Positions 16,626 to 24,840 of a stretch of DNA of 24,956 bases are shown here, piece by piece (the stretch's first letter is position 1; each line of letters starts with the position of its first letter). Below the pieces are notes generated by a model that made no database searches, was not told where the DNA came from, and worked only from the letters and a program-made list of their open reading frames with translations. The position numbers and the translations under genes were made by a program. The DNA comes from JBKEDC01 sp047971925 (GTDB taxonomy: Bacteria; Bacteroidota; Bacteroidia; Bacteroidales; Prolixibacteraceae), in NCBI GenBank assembly GCA_047971925.1, contig JBKEAC010000135.1, forward strand, positions 1 through 24,956, written 5' to 3'.

Positions 16626-19280
16626 TTACAACACCACGTTGATAATCTTTTTCGTTACCACGATGATTTTCTTGGGTGTTTTTCCTTCCATCCATCGTTG
16701 GGCTTGTTCATCGGCAAGCACGGCTTTTTCAATGTCGCTATTGCTTGCATCGGCAGAGAAAGCCATTTTGAAGCGCACTTTTCCGTTGAAAGAAACAGGA
16801 TATTCAATGTTATCTTCCACAAGAAGTTTTTCGTTGGCAGTTGGCCAAGCCACATAAGCTAAATCTTCGTTTGTGCCATACATTTCCCATAGTTCTTCAG
16901 CCATGTGAGGAGCATATGGTGCAAGTATTTTGGTGAAAGTTTGCGCAGTTTCTTTAGTCACTTTTCCCACTTTCATGGCTGCATTGTTGAAAACCATCAT
17001 GGCAGAAATACCAGTGTTGAAGCGCATGTTTTCAATGTCGGCACCCACTTTGATGATGGTTTGTTGCAATAGTTTGTTGAGTTCAGCATCTTCAGCACCT
17101 TCCACCACATTTTCTGGTTGTCCGAAGAAACGCCACACTCTTCCGAGAAATCCAAACACACCCTTTACGCCGTTTTCTGCCCATGGTTTGGTTTCGCTAA
17201 GAGGACCCATGAACATTTCATAAAGTCGAAGCGAATCGGCGCCATAACGTTCAACAACATCATCGGGGTTGATGACATTTTTCAATGATTTCGACATTTT
17301 AGCCACAATTTGGCGAAGTTCTTCGCCTGTTTGAGTGTGGAAAAATTTACCATCTTTTTCTTCCACTAAGTCGGAAGTAACCTTTGCACCAGTCATTGTT
17401 TCATAGGCAAAAGCCAGAATCATGCCTTGGTTGTAAAGTTTTTGGAATGGTTCATTTGTAGAAACGATGCCTAAATCGAAAAGCACTTTGTGCCAGAATC
17501 GCGAGTAGAGCAAGTGAAGCACAGCATGTTCGGCCCCTCCCACGTATAAATCGACAGGCATCCAGTAGTTTTCGAGTTTAGGGTCGAAAATATTTTCATC
17601 GTTGTTTGGGTCAATGTAGCGCAGGTAATACCAGCAAGATCCAGCCCATTGCGGCATGGTGTTAGTTTCTCGTCTTCCTTTTCGTCCGTTGGCATCAACC
17701 ACGTTAAGCCATTCGGTAGCATTGGCAAGAGGAGATTCACCACCTTCTCCGGGTTCAAATTTTTCTAGATTTGGCAGTGTTACTGGTAGTTTAGCATCGT
17801 TTAGCAATTCAATTTCGCCGTCTTCCCAATGGATAACAGGAAAAGGTTCGCCCCAATATCGTTGTCGGCTGAAGAGCCAATCGCGCAATTTGAAGTTAGT
17901 TGTAGCTTTGCCGATGTTGTTTTTTTCGAGCCACTCAATTACAGTGCTAATTCCTTCGGCTTTAGCTTTACCATTGATGTTTAAATTGATGTTTGCGTTT
18001 TCGGAATTAATATATGCTCCATCATCGCTCCAGCAAGCTTTACCATCAAGCACGTCTTTGCGAGTTTGCTCATCGGCTTTTTCAGGGTCGAGAATACACA
18101 CCACGGGGATGTTGAATTTTACAGCAAATTCAAAATCGCGCGTGTCATGAGCAGGAACAGCCATAATTGCCCCAGTTCCGTATCCCATCAGCACATAGTC
18201 GGCAATCCACACGGGAATTTCTTTGCCATTGATAGGGTTTGTGGCAAATCTTCCGGTGAAAACTCCTGTTTTATCTTTGTTGAGTTCGGTTCTGTCGAGG
18301 TCGGATTTTAGCGCAGCAGCTTTCACATAGGCATCAACTTCTGCTTTTTTATCGTCGGTAACGATAGTGTTAAGCAAAGGGTGTTCTGGTGAAATGACCA
18401 TGTAGGTAGCACCGAAAAGAGTGTCGGGTCGAGTGGTGTAGACACGCAGTTTTTCGGGCATTCCACACAATTGGAAGTCGAGTTCAGCACCTTGCGATTT
18501 ACCAATCCAGTTTTTCTGCATGTCTTTCACACCCTCAGGCCAGTCGAGGCTGTCGAGTCCATCGAGCAAACGCTGACCATAGTGTGCAATTCTCAAGAGC
18601 CATTGTTTTAGGTTTTTTTTCTTAACTTGGTGTCCACATTTTTCGTGAGCGCCATCGCTAAGCACTTCCTCGTTAGCGCAGACTGTTTTGCAACTATCAC
18701 ACCACCACACTTGGGCGTTGTCGTAGTATGCCAAACGTTTGTCGGCGATGTATTTTTTCACGGCTTGTTCACCTTGTGCTTTCACCTGTGCAGGAATAGG
18801 CAATTCGTTAATTGGTCGACCTTTTCCTAGTTCTTCATCGAACCAAGTGTTGTAAAGGCGAGTGAAAATCCATTGGGTCCATTTCACATATTTTTCGTCG
18901 GTTGTATTGATTTCCCTATCCCAGTCGTAGCTCAATCCGAGTCTTTTGATTTGATTGCGGAAGTTATCGCAATTGTTTTTTGTAGTAATTGCGGGGTGAG
19001 TTCCAGTTTGAATGGCGTATTGTTCAGCGGGCAATCCGAAGGCATCCCATCCCATGGGGTGCAACACGTTGAAACCGTTCATTCGTTTGAATCGGCTGAG
19101 GATGTCGGTTGCTGTATATCCTTCGGGGTGTCCCACATGCAATCCGGCACCAGAAGGGTAGGGGAACATGTCGAGGATGTAGTATTTAGGTTTTGAAAAG
19201 TCGTTGGTAGTTTTAAAGGTTTTGTTTTTCTCCCAGTGCGCTTGCCATTTGGGTTCAATTTCCCAGAATTTATATTCCAT
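16626..19280 (-). CDS. leuS: Leucyl-tRNA synthetase
   Basis: Class I aminoacyl-tRNA synthetase that charges tRNA-Leu in the cytoplasm. The N-terminus MEYKFWEIEPKWQAHWE is typical. The ATP-binding signature is H-V-G-H at 48-51 after Y-P-S-G-A-G-L. A zinc-finger-like insert carries C194, C197, C215 and H217. The CP1 editing domain contains the threonine-rich Y-T-T-R-P-D-T-L-F-G (281-290) and G-T-G-A-I-M-A-V-P-A-H-D. The second signature K-M-S-K-S is at 661-665, followed by the anticodon-binding helices. The 884-residue protein is complete. It is transcribed alone against bglX, with a -7 box 28-35 bases upstream of its start. Confidence 0.98.
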   Translation of the reverse strand: MEYKFWEIEPKWQAHWEKNKTFKTTNDFSKPKYYILDMFPYPSGAGLHVGHPEGYTATDILSRFKRMNGFNVLHPMGWDAFGLPAEQYAIQTGTHPAITTKNNCDNFRNQIKRLGLSYDWDREINTTDEKYVKWTQWIFTRLYNTWFDEELGKGRPINELPIPAQVKAQGEQAVKKYIADKRLAYYDNAQVWWCDSCKTVCANEEVLSDGAHEKCGHQVKKKNLKQWLLRIAHYGQRLLDGLDSLDWPEGVKDMQKNWIGKSQGAELDFQLCGMPEKLRVYTTRPDTLFGATYMVISPEHPLLNTIVTDDKKAEVDAYVKAAALKSDLDRTELNKDKTGVFTGRFATNPINGKEIPVWIADYVLMGYGTGAIMAVPAHDTRDFEFAVKFNIPVVCILDPEKADEQTRKDVLDGKACWSDDGAYINSENANINLNINGKAKAEGISTVIEWLEKNNIGKATTNFKLRDWLFSRQRYWGEPFPVIHWEDGEIELLNDAKLPVTLPNLEKFEPGEGGESPLANATEWLNVVDANGRKGRRETNTMPQWAGSCWYYLRYIDPNNDENIFDPKLENYWMPVDLYVGGAEHAVLHLLYSRFWHKVLFDLGIVSTNEPFQKLYNQGMILAFAYETMTGAKVTSDLVEEKDGKFFHTQTGEELRQIVAKMSKSLKNVINPDDVVERYGADSLRLYEMFMGPLSETKPWAENGVKGVFGFLGRVWRFFGQPENVVEGAEDAELNKLLQQTIIKVGADIENMRFNTGISAMMVFNNAAMKVGKVTKETAQTFTKILAPYAPHMAEELWEMYGTNEDLAYVAWPTANEKLLVEDNIEYPVSFNGKVRFKMAFSADASNSDIEKAVLADEQAQRWMEGKTPKKIIVVTKKIINVVL

Positions 19281-19307
19281 TGTGTTTTCTTGATGATTTA
19301 TAATTCA

Positions 19308-19315
19308 CAAAGATA
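19308..19315 (-). promoter_or_regulatory. Promoter -7 box of leuS
   Basis: On the minus strand this reads TATCTTTG, an exact TAnnTTTG match, which would start transcription about 20 bases before the leuS ATG. No clear TTG is seen at -33. Confidence 0.55.
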
Positions 19316-19381
19316 ATGTATAAAAGTAAATAGTAAAGCGGGAATGCTAAAAATGCGGGGAGTAATTTGCGGGATTGTGGA

Positions 19382-19453
19382 GAAAACGGAGAATTTCAAA
19401 TCATGATTGGTGGAAATTCTCAATCCTGTTTATCGGCTGTTGTTGAGATGTAA
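19382..19453 (+). pseudogene. Remnant of the 3' end of a second GH3 gene
   Basis: Twenty-four codons including the stop align without gaps to the end of bglX (16470-16541): 60 of 72 bases are identical by my count. The remnant reads E-N-G-E-F-Q-I-M-I-G-G-N-S-Q-S-C-L-S-A-V-V-E-M-stop against E-S-G-E-F-E-I-M-V-G-G-N-S-Q-T-C-L-S-V-V-V-E-L-stop. Several differences are synonymous (ggc/ggt, tgc/tgt, tca/tcg), so it diverged largely as a coding sequence. No GH3 sequence is seen upstream of 19382, and it abuts the leuS promoter region. It points to a lost GH3 paralogue or a duplication followed by deletion around leuS. Confidence 0.85.
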
Positions 19454-19479
19454 GACATGCGATAATCCCCAAACAAGAA

Positions 19480-19512
19480 AAAAGGCGAACCACAGAATGA
19501 GGTTCGCCTTTT
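19480..19512 (-). terminator. Intrinsic terminator of ald
   Basis: A perfect 12-bp stem (aaaaggcgaacc, 19480-19491, with ggttcgcctttt, 19501-19512) has a 9-nt loop. On the minus strand it is followed by a run of six T then c-t-t-g-t-t-t, 20 bases past the ald stop. It could also have ended the lost plus-strand GH3 gene. Confidence 0.85.
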
Positions 19513-19531
19513 AGTTTTCCAAGAAGAGCCA

Positions 19532-20638
19532 TTAAAGCTCCAACCGATGATATGCCAGTCCGAAGGCTTCTGCAACACCTTGATAGACCACCTTGCCGTC
19601 AACAATGTTTAAACCTTTAGCGAGGGCTGTATCATCTTGACATGCTTTTTTCCATCCGTTGTTGGCAATAGCAATAGCATAAGCCAGAGTGGCATTAGTG
19701 AGTGCTTGGGTTGAGGTGCGAGGTACAGCACCGGGCATATTCGCCACACTATATAATATAGCATCTTCCACCTTAAATGTCGGATTGTCGTGGGTGGTGG
19801 GTTTTGCCCCCTCAATGCAGCCTCCTTGGTCGATAGCCACATCAACTAGCACGGTGCCTGGTTGCATGGTTTTAATCATCTCGTTGGTGATGAGCTTAGG
19901 AGCTTTCGCACCTGGAATTAACACCGCTCCGATAATAAGGTCTTGCGTTTGACTCATTTCAGCGAGCGCATAGGGTGTGCAATAGAGCGTGCTCACATTA
20001 GCGGGCATTACATCATCGAGATAGCGCAGACGATTCAGATTAATATCGGCAATAGTTACTTGAGCTCCTAATCCAGAAGCCATTTTGGCGGCTTCAGTGC
20101 CAACTACTCCACCGCCGATAATGAGCACTTTCGCTGGTGGAACACCAGCCACTCCACCAAGCAAGATGCCCGAGCCTCCGAATGTTTTCTCCAGATATTT
20201 TGCACCCTCTTGAACCGACATTCGTCCTGCTACTTCCGACATTGGCACGAGTAGCGGCAAGCTGCCATTTGGCAATTCCACCGTTTCATAGGCAATACAG
20301 ATAGCTTTGTTTTTAATCATTGCATGGGTAAGTGGTTCGCACGATGCAAAGTGAAAGTAAGTGAAGAGAATTTGACCCGATCGAATCAAGTCATATTCCT
20401 CTGCAATTGGTTCTTTTACTTTGATAATCATTTCTGCCTTAGCATAAATTTCTTCAATGGTGCCAAGCATCTGTGCGCCCACTTCTTCATAACGTTCGTC
20501 GGAAAAGCAACTTCCATTGCCCGCTGTTCGTTGAACAAACACTTCATGTCCATTGGCAATTAATGCAGCAGTGCCGGCAGGGGTGAGCCCCACGCGGTTC
20601 TCGTTGTTTTTAATTTCTTTTGGTACTCCGATAATCAT
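19532..20638 (-). CDS. ald: Alanine dehydrogenase
   Basis: NAD-dependent oxidative deamination of L-alanine to pyruvate and ammonia, or the reverse. The protein starts MIIGVPKEIKNNENRVGLTP and has the family length (368 residues). All four residues known to bind substrate or act in catalysis in this family sit at the standard numbers: R15, K75, H96 and D270. The Rossmann NAD-binding motif G-G-G-V-V-G-T-E-A-A is at 175-184. The NAD(P) transhydrogenase alpha subunit is related but longer and lacks this context. The gene is single, divergent from the aminotransferase at 20844, and ends on its own terminator. No clear TAnnTTTG box is seen upstream. Confidence 0.97.
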   Translation of the reverse strand: MIIGVPKEIKNNENRVGLTPAGTAALIANGHEVFVQRTAGNGSCFSDERYEEVGAQMLGTIEEIYAKAEMIIKVKEPIAEEYDLIRSGQILFTYFHFASCEPLTHAMIKNKAICIAYETVELPNGSLPLLVPMSEVAGRMSVQEGAKYLEKTFGGSGILLGGVAGVPPAKVLIIGGGVVGTEAAKMASGLGAQVTIADINLNRLRYLDDVMPANVSTLYCTPYALAEMSQTQDLIIGAVLIPGAKAPKLITNEMIKTMQPGTVLVDVAIDQGGCIEGAKPTTHDNPTFKVEDAILYSVANMPGAVPRTSTQALTNATLAYAIAIANNGWKKACQDDTALAKGLNIVDGKVVYQGVAEAFGLAYHRLEL

Positions 20639-20795
20639 AAGTAGAATGTTTTAAATGATTAATACATTGGTTTGAGAGCGTAAGTTATTTAATTTCAAAG
20701 GAAATGAATAATTTCGACTGTTAATAAATTCTAATAATTAAGACTTACTGTTCATTCTTCTCATCTGATAATATTTTATTGTAGGTTTAATCCTA

Positions 20796-20825
20796 TTTGA
20801 TTTCAGATTGATAGTTGTATATTTG
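20796..20825 (+). promoter_or_regulatory. Full Bacteroidota promoter of the aminotransferase gene
   Basis: A -33 TTTG (20796-20799), an 18-bp spacer and a -7 TATATTTG (20818-20825) give the best promoter in the window. Transcription would begin near 20832, only about 12 bases before ATG 20844, so the leader is nearly absent. It also shows that the longer frame from TTG 20808 is not used. Confidence 0.75.
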
Positions 20826-20843
20826 TGCAAATTTTTATTGAGT

Positions 20844-22049
20844 ATGCCGAAATTATCTGCAAGGGGCAATAAGATGCCTAGTTCTCCCATTCGCAAATTG
20901 GTGCCATTGGCAAATCAGGCTGCCAAGCGAGGGGTGAATGTTATTAAATTGAATATTGGTCAGCCCGATGTGCCAACGCCAAATCGTGCCATTGAAGCGA
21001 TTAAAAATATTGATAGAACGATTCTTGAATATAGTCCGAGCGAGGGAATTCTTTCTTTGCGCGAAAAGCTTGCTATATATTATAACAAGTTTAATATTAA
21101 TGTGGGCGTTGAAGATATTTTTGTAACTACAGGAGGTAGTGAGGCCGTGTATTTTGCCTTCATGACTTGTCTCGACCCTGGTGATGAAATAATTGTTCCT
21201 GAACCTGCCTATGCCAATTATTCGGCTTTTGCCATTGTGGCTGGAGCTGAAATTAAATCAATTTCCGCAAAGATTGAAGAGGGTTTTGCCTTGCCACCCA
21301 TTGAGGAGTTTGAAAAACTCATTACGCCTCGAACCAAGGCAATCATGATTTGCAACCCCAATAACCCAACCGGTTATCTTTACACGCAAGCAGAGATGGA
21401 TTCGATTGCTTATTTGGTTAAAAAATATGATTTATATCTATTCTCCGATGAGGTCTATCGTGAGTTTTGCTACACGGGAGCTCCCTATATTTCGGCGTTC
21501 CACTTAGACGGAATTGAGCAAAATGTCATTCTGATTGATTCGGTTTCTAAACGATATAGCGAATGTGGAATTCGTGTGGGGGCTTTGATTACAAAAAATG
21601 AAGCCGTGCGAAAGAATGTCATGAAGTTCTGCCAAGCCCGTTTAAGTCCGCCACTTATCGGGCAAATTGCTGCCGAAGCTTCCTTAGAGGGAACCGATGA
21701 TTATTTGTTGGATACCTATAATGAATATGTGGCTCGACGGAAATTTTTGGTCGATGGATTGAATCGAATTCGAGGTGTTTATACACCTATTCCATTGGGG
21801 GCTTTCTATACTGTGGCAAAACTTCCCGTTGATAATGCCGATAAATTCTGTGAATGGTTGCTTTCAGACTATAATTATAACGGCGATACTATTTTCATGG
21901 CGCCTGCATCGGGATTTTACTCTAATCCCGCCGATGGTATTAATCAGGTGAGAATTGCCTATGTGTTGAAAAAGGAAAGTTTAGCTCGTGGTTTGAAGGT
22001 GCTTGAAGAAGCCCTGAAGGTTTATCCCGGAACAGTTTATGATGAATAA
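20844..22049 (+). CDS. aspC: PLP-dependent class I aminotransferase (aspartate type)
   Basis: Fold-type I aminotransferase, probably aspartate or a related amino acid with 2-oxoglutarate; substrate specificity cannot be read from the sequence. The motif N-P-N-N-P-T-G is at 171-177, D202 and Y205 contact the cofactor, K236 in S-V-S-K-R-Y-S is the Schiff-base lysine, and R244 follows in G-I-R-V-G-A. The 401-residue length is normal. I chose ATG 20844 (MPKLSARGNK) because the promoter -7 box lies inside the longer TTG-initiated frame. It is divergent from ald, with about 200 bases between, and both act on amino-acid/keto-acid exchange. A hairpin with a T-tract ends the transcript. Confidence 0.92.
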   Translation: MPKLSARGNKMPSSPIRKLVPLANQAAKRGVNVIKLNIGQPDVPTPNRAIEAIKNIDRTILEYSPSEGILSLREKLAIYYNKFNINVGVEDIFVTTGGSEAVYFAFMTCLDPGDEIIVPEPAYANYSAFAIVAGAEIKSISAKIEEGFALPPIEEFEKLITPRTKAIMICNPNNPTGYLYTQAEMDSIAYLVKKYDLYLFSDEVYREFCYTGAPYISAFHLDGIEQNVILIDSVSKRYSECGIRVGALITKNEAVRKNVMKFCQARLSPPLIGQIAAEASLEGTDDYLLDTYNEYVARRKFLVDGLNRIRGVYTPIPLGAFYTVAKLPVDNADKFCEWLLSDYNYNGDTIFMAPASGFYSNPADGINQVRIAYVLKKESLARGLKVLEEALKVYPGTVYDE

Positions 22050-22142
22050 GTGAGTTTGATCAATTAATAACGAATTTTATTAGATCCTCCCTTAATTATA
22101 TTACCTATTGGGAATTTTAGATATGCCTATTTTAATGCGCAG

Positions 22143-22186
22143 AAGCGGAAAGAGAAACATAAAGTTTTTTCTTTCCGCTTTTTTTT
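22143..22186 (+). terminator. Intrinsic terminator after the aminotransferase gene
   Basis: A perfect 11-bp stem (aagcggaaaga, 22143-22153, with tctttccgctt, 22170-22180) extends by several weaker pairs and runs into a tract of eight T. It begins 93 bases after the stop codon. Confidence 0.88.
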
Positions 22187-22342
22187 AAAATATAAATTGA
22201 AAGGCATGAACATTATTTTCGAAATTGTTGTTCCTTGGGTAAACTGCTCTTTGGAGAACAATAAAAATAAAAGCTAGTGTTATCTGATTGATAAAAATCA
22301 ATTATATTACACATGTAAATGATTTATTATTGTGGTTTTTTA

Positions 22343-22350
22343 TATATTTG
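22343..22350 (+). promoter_or_regulatory. Promoter -7 box of the orphan lipoprotein gene
   Basis: TATATTTG matches TAnnTTTG exactly. The start would be near 22357, giving a leader of about 76 A-rich bases before ATG 22433. The only nearby TTG (22330-22332) is too close to be a normal -33 element. Confidence 0.55.
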
Positions 22351-22432
22351 CATGTCGAAATAGAAAATCTTTTAAGAAGTAGTGAGCTGAAAGATTTATA
22401 AAAGATAAAAAATAAATAAAAATAAGTAAGTA

Positions 22433-24439
22433 ATGAGAGTTAAAAATTATTTGATTTTGGGTTTGTTAACCCTAGGAACAATGTTTGTGTCATGTAGTGA
22501 TGACGACAATACTACCGAAAAAAACGATGAAGATGAGTGGACCGATGGCACAGGAACTACTGGTGATGGTGATGGTACGGTAACTCAACAAAGCACTGTT
22601 GTTACAACAGCTAAAGATTTTGCTGTGAAAAGCGCATCAACTTACGATGTTGCTCCGTTGACTTATGGCTTGGATTACGTGGTGAACGTGCCATTGCAAT
22701 CATCGGCAAGCTATCAGGCAACCGATGTGGCTGTTTATGGTAAAAAAATGTATGTGGCATTTGGTGAAAAAGGAACTGGAGTGAGCGGTGGTATCGCTTA
22801 TGTGGCTGATTATTCGGCTGCTCAAACAACAGTGAATTATTTAACGAACACAAATTTCGAAATCACTAGCCTAGCATTTAGCACCGATGGTAATTATCTT
22901 TATGCTGGTGGTGCAGCTGAAAACTATAACGAAAATGCTGCTGTCCTTTTCGTGTTCGATGCTTCAAAAGGTGCTTCTAGCCCTATCGGTCAGTTTGAAT
23001 TGACTAGCCGCGTGGTGAAAGATATTGAAGTGGGTGAAAACGGTAAAGTATATGTAGTTACTGGTGATGATGGTGTAGTTTTGGTGTTAGATATTACTGT
23101 TTCTGGTGGTGTTGCTTCAATTGCTGATACTTCATCGGATGCTTTGCGCGATGCTCGTTCTATTGCTTGGGATGGTACTAATCTTTATGCTTTGAGCGCA
23201 AACTACTTTACAACTTATGCAGGTGGAGATTTGAAAAATGAAACAGCTACTGCCGTGAAAATGGACTTAGGCAGTGAAACTGCTACTGCTGGAGCACAAC
23301 GCATCATGGGTTTCTATGGCACAACTCCAATCTTAGCAATGGGCGTTTCGGGCATTCAAGATGCTTATGGCAACGTAATTGCTGAGCGTTATATTTCTTC
23401 AAGTGTAAACACATCTGGTTCAAACTATGTTGATCATGAATATGCTGTGAACGCAGTAACTTCAAATGGCGATTATCTGTTTGCTGCTGAAGGTGCATCG
23501 GGTGTGGTTATCCGCAAAGTGGGGCAAGATATTACACTTCAAGGTGCATTGAGCCTTTCGGGTTCTGCCAACAATATAAAAACAACCACGCAAGGCGACT
23601 ATGTGTTTGTGGCTGCTGGTGAAGATGGCGTGCGTGTGTTGAAAACAACAGCTCCAAGTGCTGCAATCGAGGCTATTGCTTACGATAAAACAACGGGTGT
23701 AAGTACTTTCAACAACACTTATAGTGGTTATTTCTCTTCAATCAATAATGCAAACGTGGCTGCTGCTACTGCTTGGAATGGTGGCTATTTGCACGTGGGT
23801 GGTGTCATAACAGCTAATGCTGCTTTCACAATTGCGGCACAATCGCAAATCACTAACTTAGAAGTGAATGCAAACACAACTACTATCAACACAACTGAAT
23901 TATCTTTGTTGAACAACGTGAAAGTGAACGAAGGTGCTACTTTGGCAATCAACAAAGATGCTCAACTTGGAAGCAAACAAGTGGCTGAAGGTGGTGAAAT
24001 TATTTTCTCGGTTGAAGGAGCGAATCTAACGGTGGCTGAAGGTGTGAAAGCAACTATTTTCAATGCTGAAAATGCAGGTACTGTTAGTGCGGTGTTGAAA
24101 AAGAATGAAAGCACAACTACCCAATCGGTTATCACGATTGCTAAAAATGCAACTTTAACAATCAACAGTGCAACCGACCTTTATGCAAGTACGCTTGTTC
24201 TTGAAGCTGGTGCTAAATTAGTGGTGAATGGTAACTTCAACTGGACTTTAGCTCCTACAATCAAGGTGAATGGTGCTGGTGCATCTATCGTGGTTGACGG
24301 AAACCTTGCTAAAGGAAGTTCTACATTGATCAATGTGGCTGCAGGTGTAACCGATTTTAAAGTAACTGCTACTTCTGAATCAGGAAATGAGCCTTACGTG
24401 GAAGGTGGAATGACTGACTGGGATCAAGTGAAAAAATAA
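22433..24439 (+). CDS. Orphan surface lipoprotein, propeller plus beta-solenoid-like
   Basis: Function not recognised. The signal peptide ends M-F-V-S with lipidated C21, then S-D-D-D-N, a good match to the surface-export signal of Bacteroidota lipoproteins. Residues 22-55 are an acidic, Gly/Thr-rich linker (D-G-T-G-T-T-G-D-G-D-G). Residues about 70-420 contain repeated units such as A-T-D-V-A-V-Y-G-K-K-M-Y-V-A, I-T-S-L-A-F-S-T-D-G-N-Y-L-Y and V-K-D-I-E-V-G-E-N-G-K-V-Y-V, which look like LVIVD or YVTN-type propeller blades. Residues about 455-650 have alternating short strands with N-G-A/E-G-A turns (V-K-V-N-E-G-A-T-L-A-I) typical of right-handed beta-solenoids. No catalytic motif is seen. 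It has its own promoter and terminator and no partner genes, so adhesion, a surface layer or ligand binding are only guesses. Confidence 0.8.
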   Translation: MRVKNYLILGLLTLGTMFVSCSDDDNTTEKNDEDEWTDGTGTTGDGDGTVTQQSTVVTTAKDFAVKSASTYDVAPLTYGLDYVVNVPLQSSASYQATDVAVYGKKMYVAFGEKGTGVSGGIAYVADYSAAQTTVNYLTNTNFEITSLAFSTDGNYLYAGGAAENYNENAAVLFVFDASKGASSPIGQFELTSRVVKDIEVGENGKVYVVTGDDGVVLVLDITVSGGVASIADTSSDALRDARSIAWDGTNLYALSANYFTTYAGGDLKNETATAVKMDLGSETATAGAQRIMGFYGTTPILAMGVSGIQDAYGNVIAERYISSSVNTSGSNYVDHEYAVNAVTSNGDYLFAAEGASGVVIRKVGQDITLQGALSLSGSANNIKTTTQGDYVFVAAGEDGVRVLKTTAPSAAIEAIAYDKTTGVSTFNNTYSGYFSSINNANVAAATAWNGGYLHVGGVITANAAFTIAAQSQITNLEVNANTTTINTTELSLLNNVKVNEGATLAINKDAQLGSKQVAEGGEIIFSVEGANLTVAEGVKATIFNAENAGTVSAVLKKNESTTTQSVITIAKNATLTINSATDLYASTLVLEAGAKLVVNGNFNWTLAPTIKVNGAGASIVVDGNLAKGSSTLINVAAGVTDFKVTATSESGNEPYVEGGMTDWDQVKK

Positions 24440-24458
24440 TCGAAAAAAGATATAATCG

Positions 24459-24494
24459 AAAAGAGGGTAATTTTATAATTATCCTCTTTTTTTT
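24459..24494 (+). terminator. Intrinsic terminator of the orphan lipoprotein gene
   Basis: A 14-bp stem with one G-U pair (24459-24472 with 24477-24490) closes on the loop ttat and runs into eight T, starting 20 bases after the stop codon. Confidence 0.9.
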
Positions 24495-24524
24495 GCCTCA
24501 TGCTCTTAGCTTTTGAGAAATCAC

Positions 24525-24589
24525 CCACAATCACGAACCACAATCACGCAGTGAGTGCATGCAATGCGTCTTTCAGCGCAACGCCCTTT
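24525..24589. repeat. Dispersed palindromic repeat-like element, right copy
   Basis: ccacaatcacg occurs twice (24525-24535 and 24538-24548, period 13), followed by gcatgcaatgcg (24557-24568) and aacgcccttt (24580-24589). The 12-mer and 10-mer are identical to those at 216-227 and 238-247, with start-to-start distances of 23 and 22 bases. The doubled leading word differs in sequence from the left copy, but the layout is the same. Confidence 0.55.
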
Positions 24590-24663
24590 TGGTCATTTGT
24601 TGGATTGTCATGCAGAATTTCACCCTTTTTCTGAATAAATTCTAGCACGTTTAATCTGCTTTT

Positions 24664-24732
24664 GTAACGACGCATGATATGCGTCATATATATTGCAAAA
24701 AAAAACATTCGTAACGACGCATGATATGCGTC
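24664..24732. repeat. Two copies of a gacgcat-N3-atgcgtc hairpin
   Basis: An identical 22-base word occurs at 24664-24685 and 24711-24732. Each contains gacgcat, a 3-nt loop gat and atgcgtc (24669-24685 and 24716-24732), a perfect 7-bp stem. The core resembles the cgcat/atgcg hairpins of the elements at 215-227 and 24557-24568, so all four may belong to one family of extragenic palindromes. Confidence 0.7.
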
Positions 24733-24741
24733 GCTTTTATT

Positions 24742-24825
24742 ACAAAACTGAGTTTAGTTTTTATCATTGGGCAGTCCTGTATGACAAAACTGAATTCAGT
24801 TTTTACCATATAGGAGTCCTATATG
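24742..24825. repeat. Diverged 42-bp tandem duplication
   Basis: Copies 24742-24783 and 24784-24825 agree at 34 of 42 positions by my count. The second copy carries a perfect 18-bp palindrome, aaaactgaattcagtttt (24786-24803), and next to it a near-perfect one with 10-bp arms, ccatatagga and tcctatatgg (24806-24815 and 24817-24826). In the first copy both dyads are degraded. Confidence 0.85.
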
Positions 24826-24840
24826 GTCCTTTCTAAAGTC

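Larger units (their letters stand above)
22050..22432. other. Intergenic region with terminator and promoter
   Basis: These 383 bases contain the aminotransferase terminator (22143-22186) and the -7 box for the next gene (22343-22350). The rest is AT-rich sequence in which I see no gene or repeat. Confidence 0.7.

Noticed and set aside
17656..18150. 164-codon plus-strand frame inside leuS
   Set aside because: It is fully antisense to a well-conserved essential gene, with no domain, promoter or ribosome site recognised.
20808..20843. Upstream TTG start for the aminotransferase
   Set aside because: It would place the -7 box of an excellent promoter inside the gene and add a non-conserved hydrophobic stub; ATG 20844 fits the family N-terminus.
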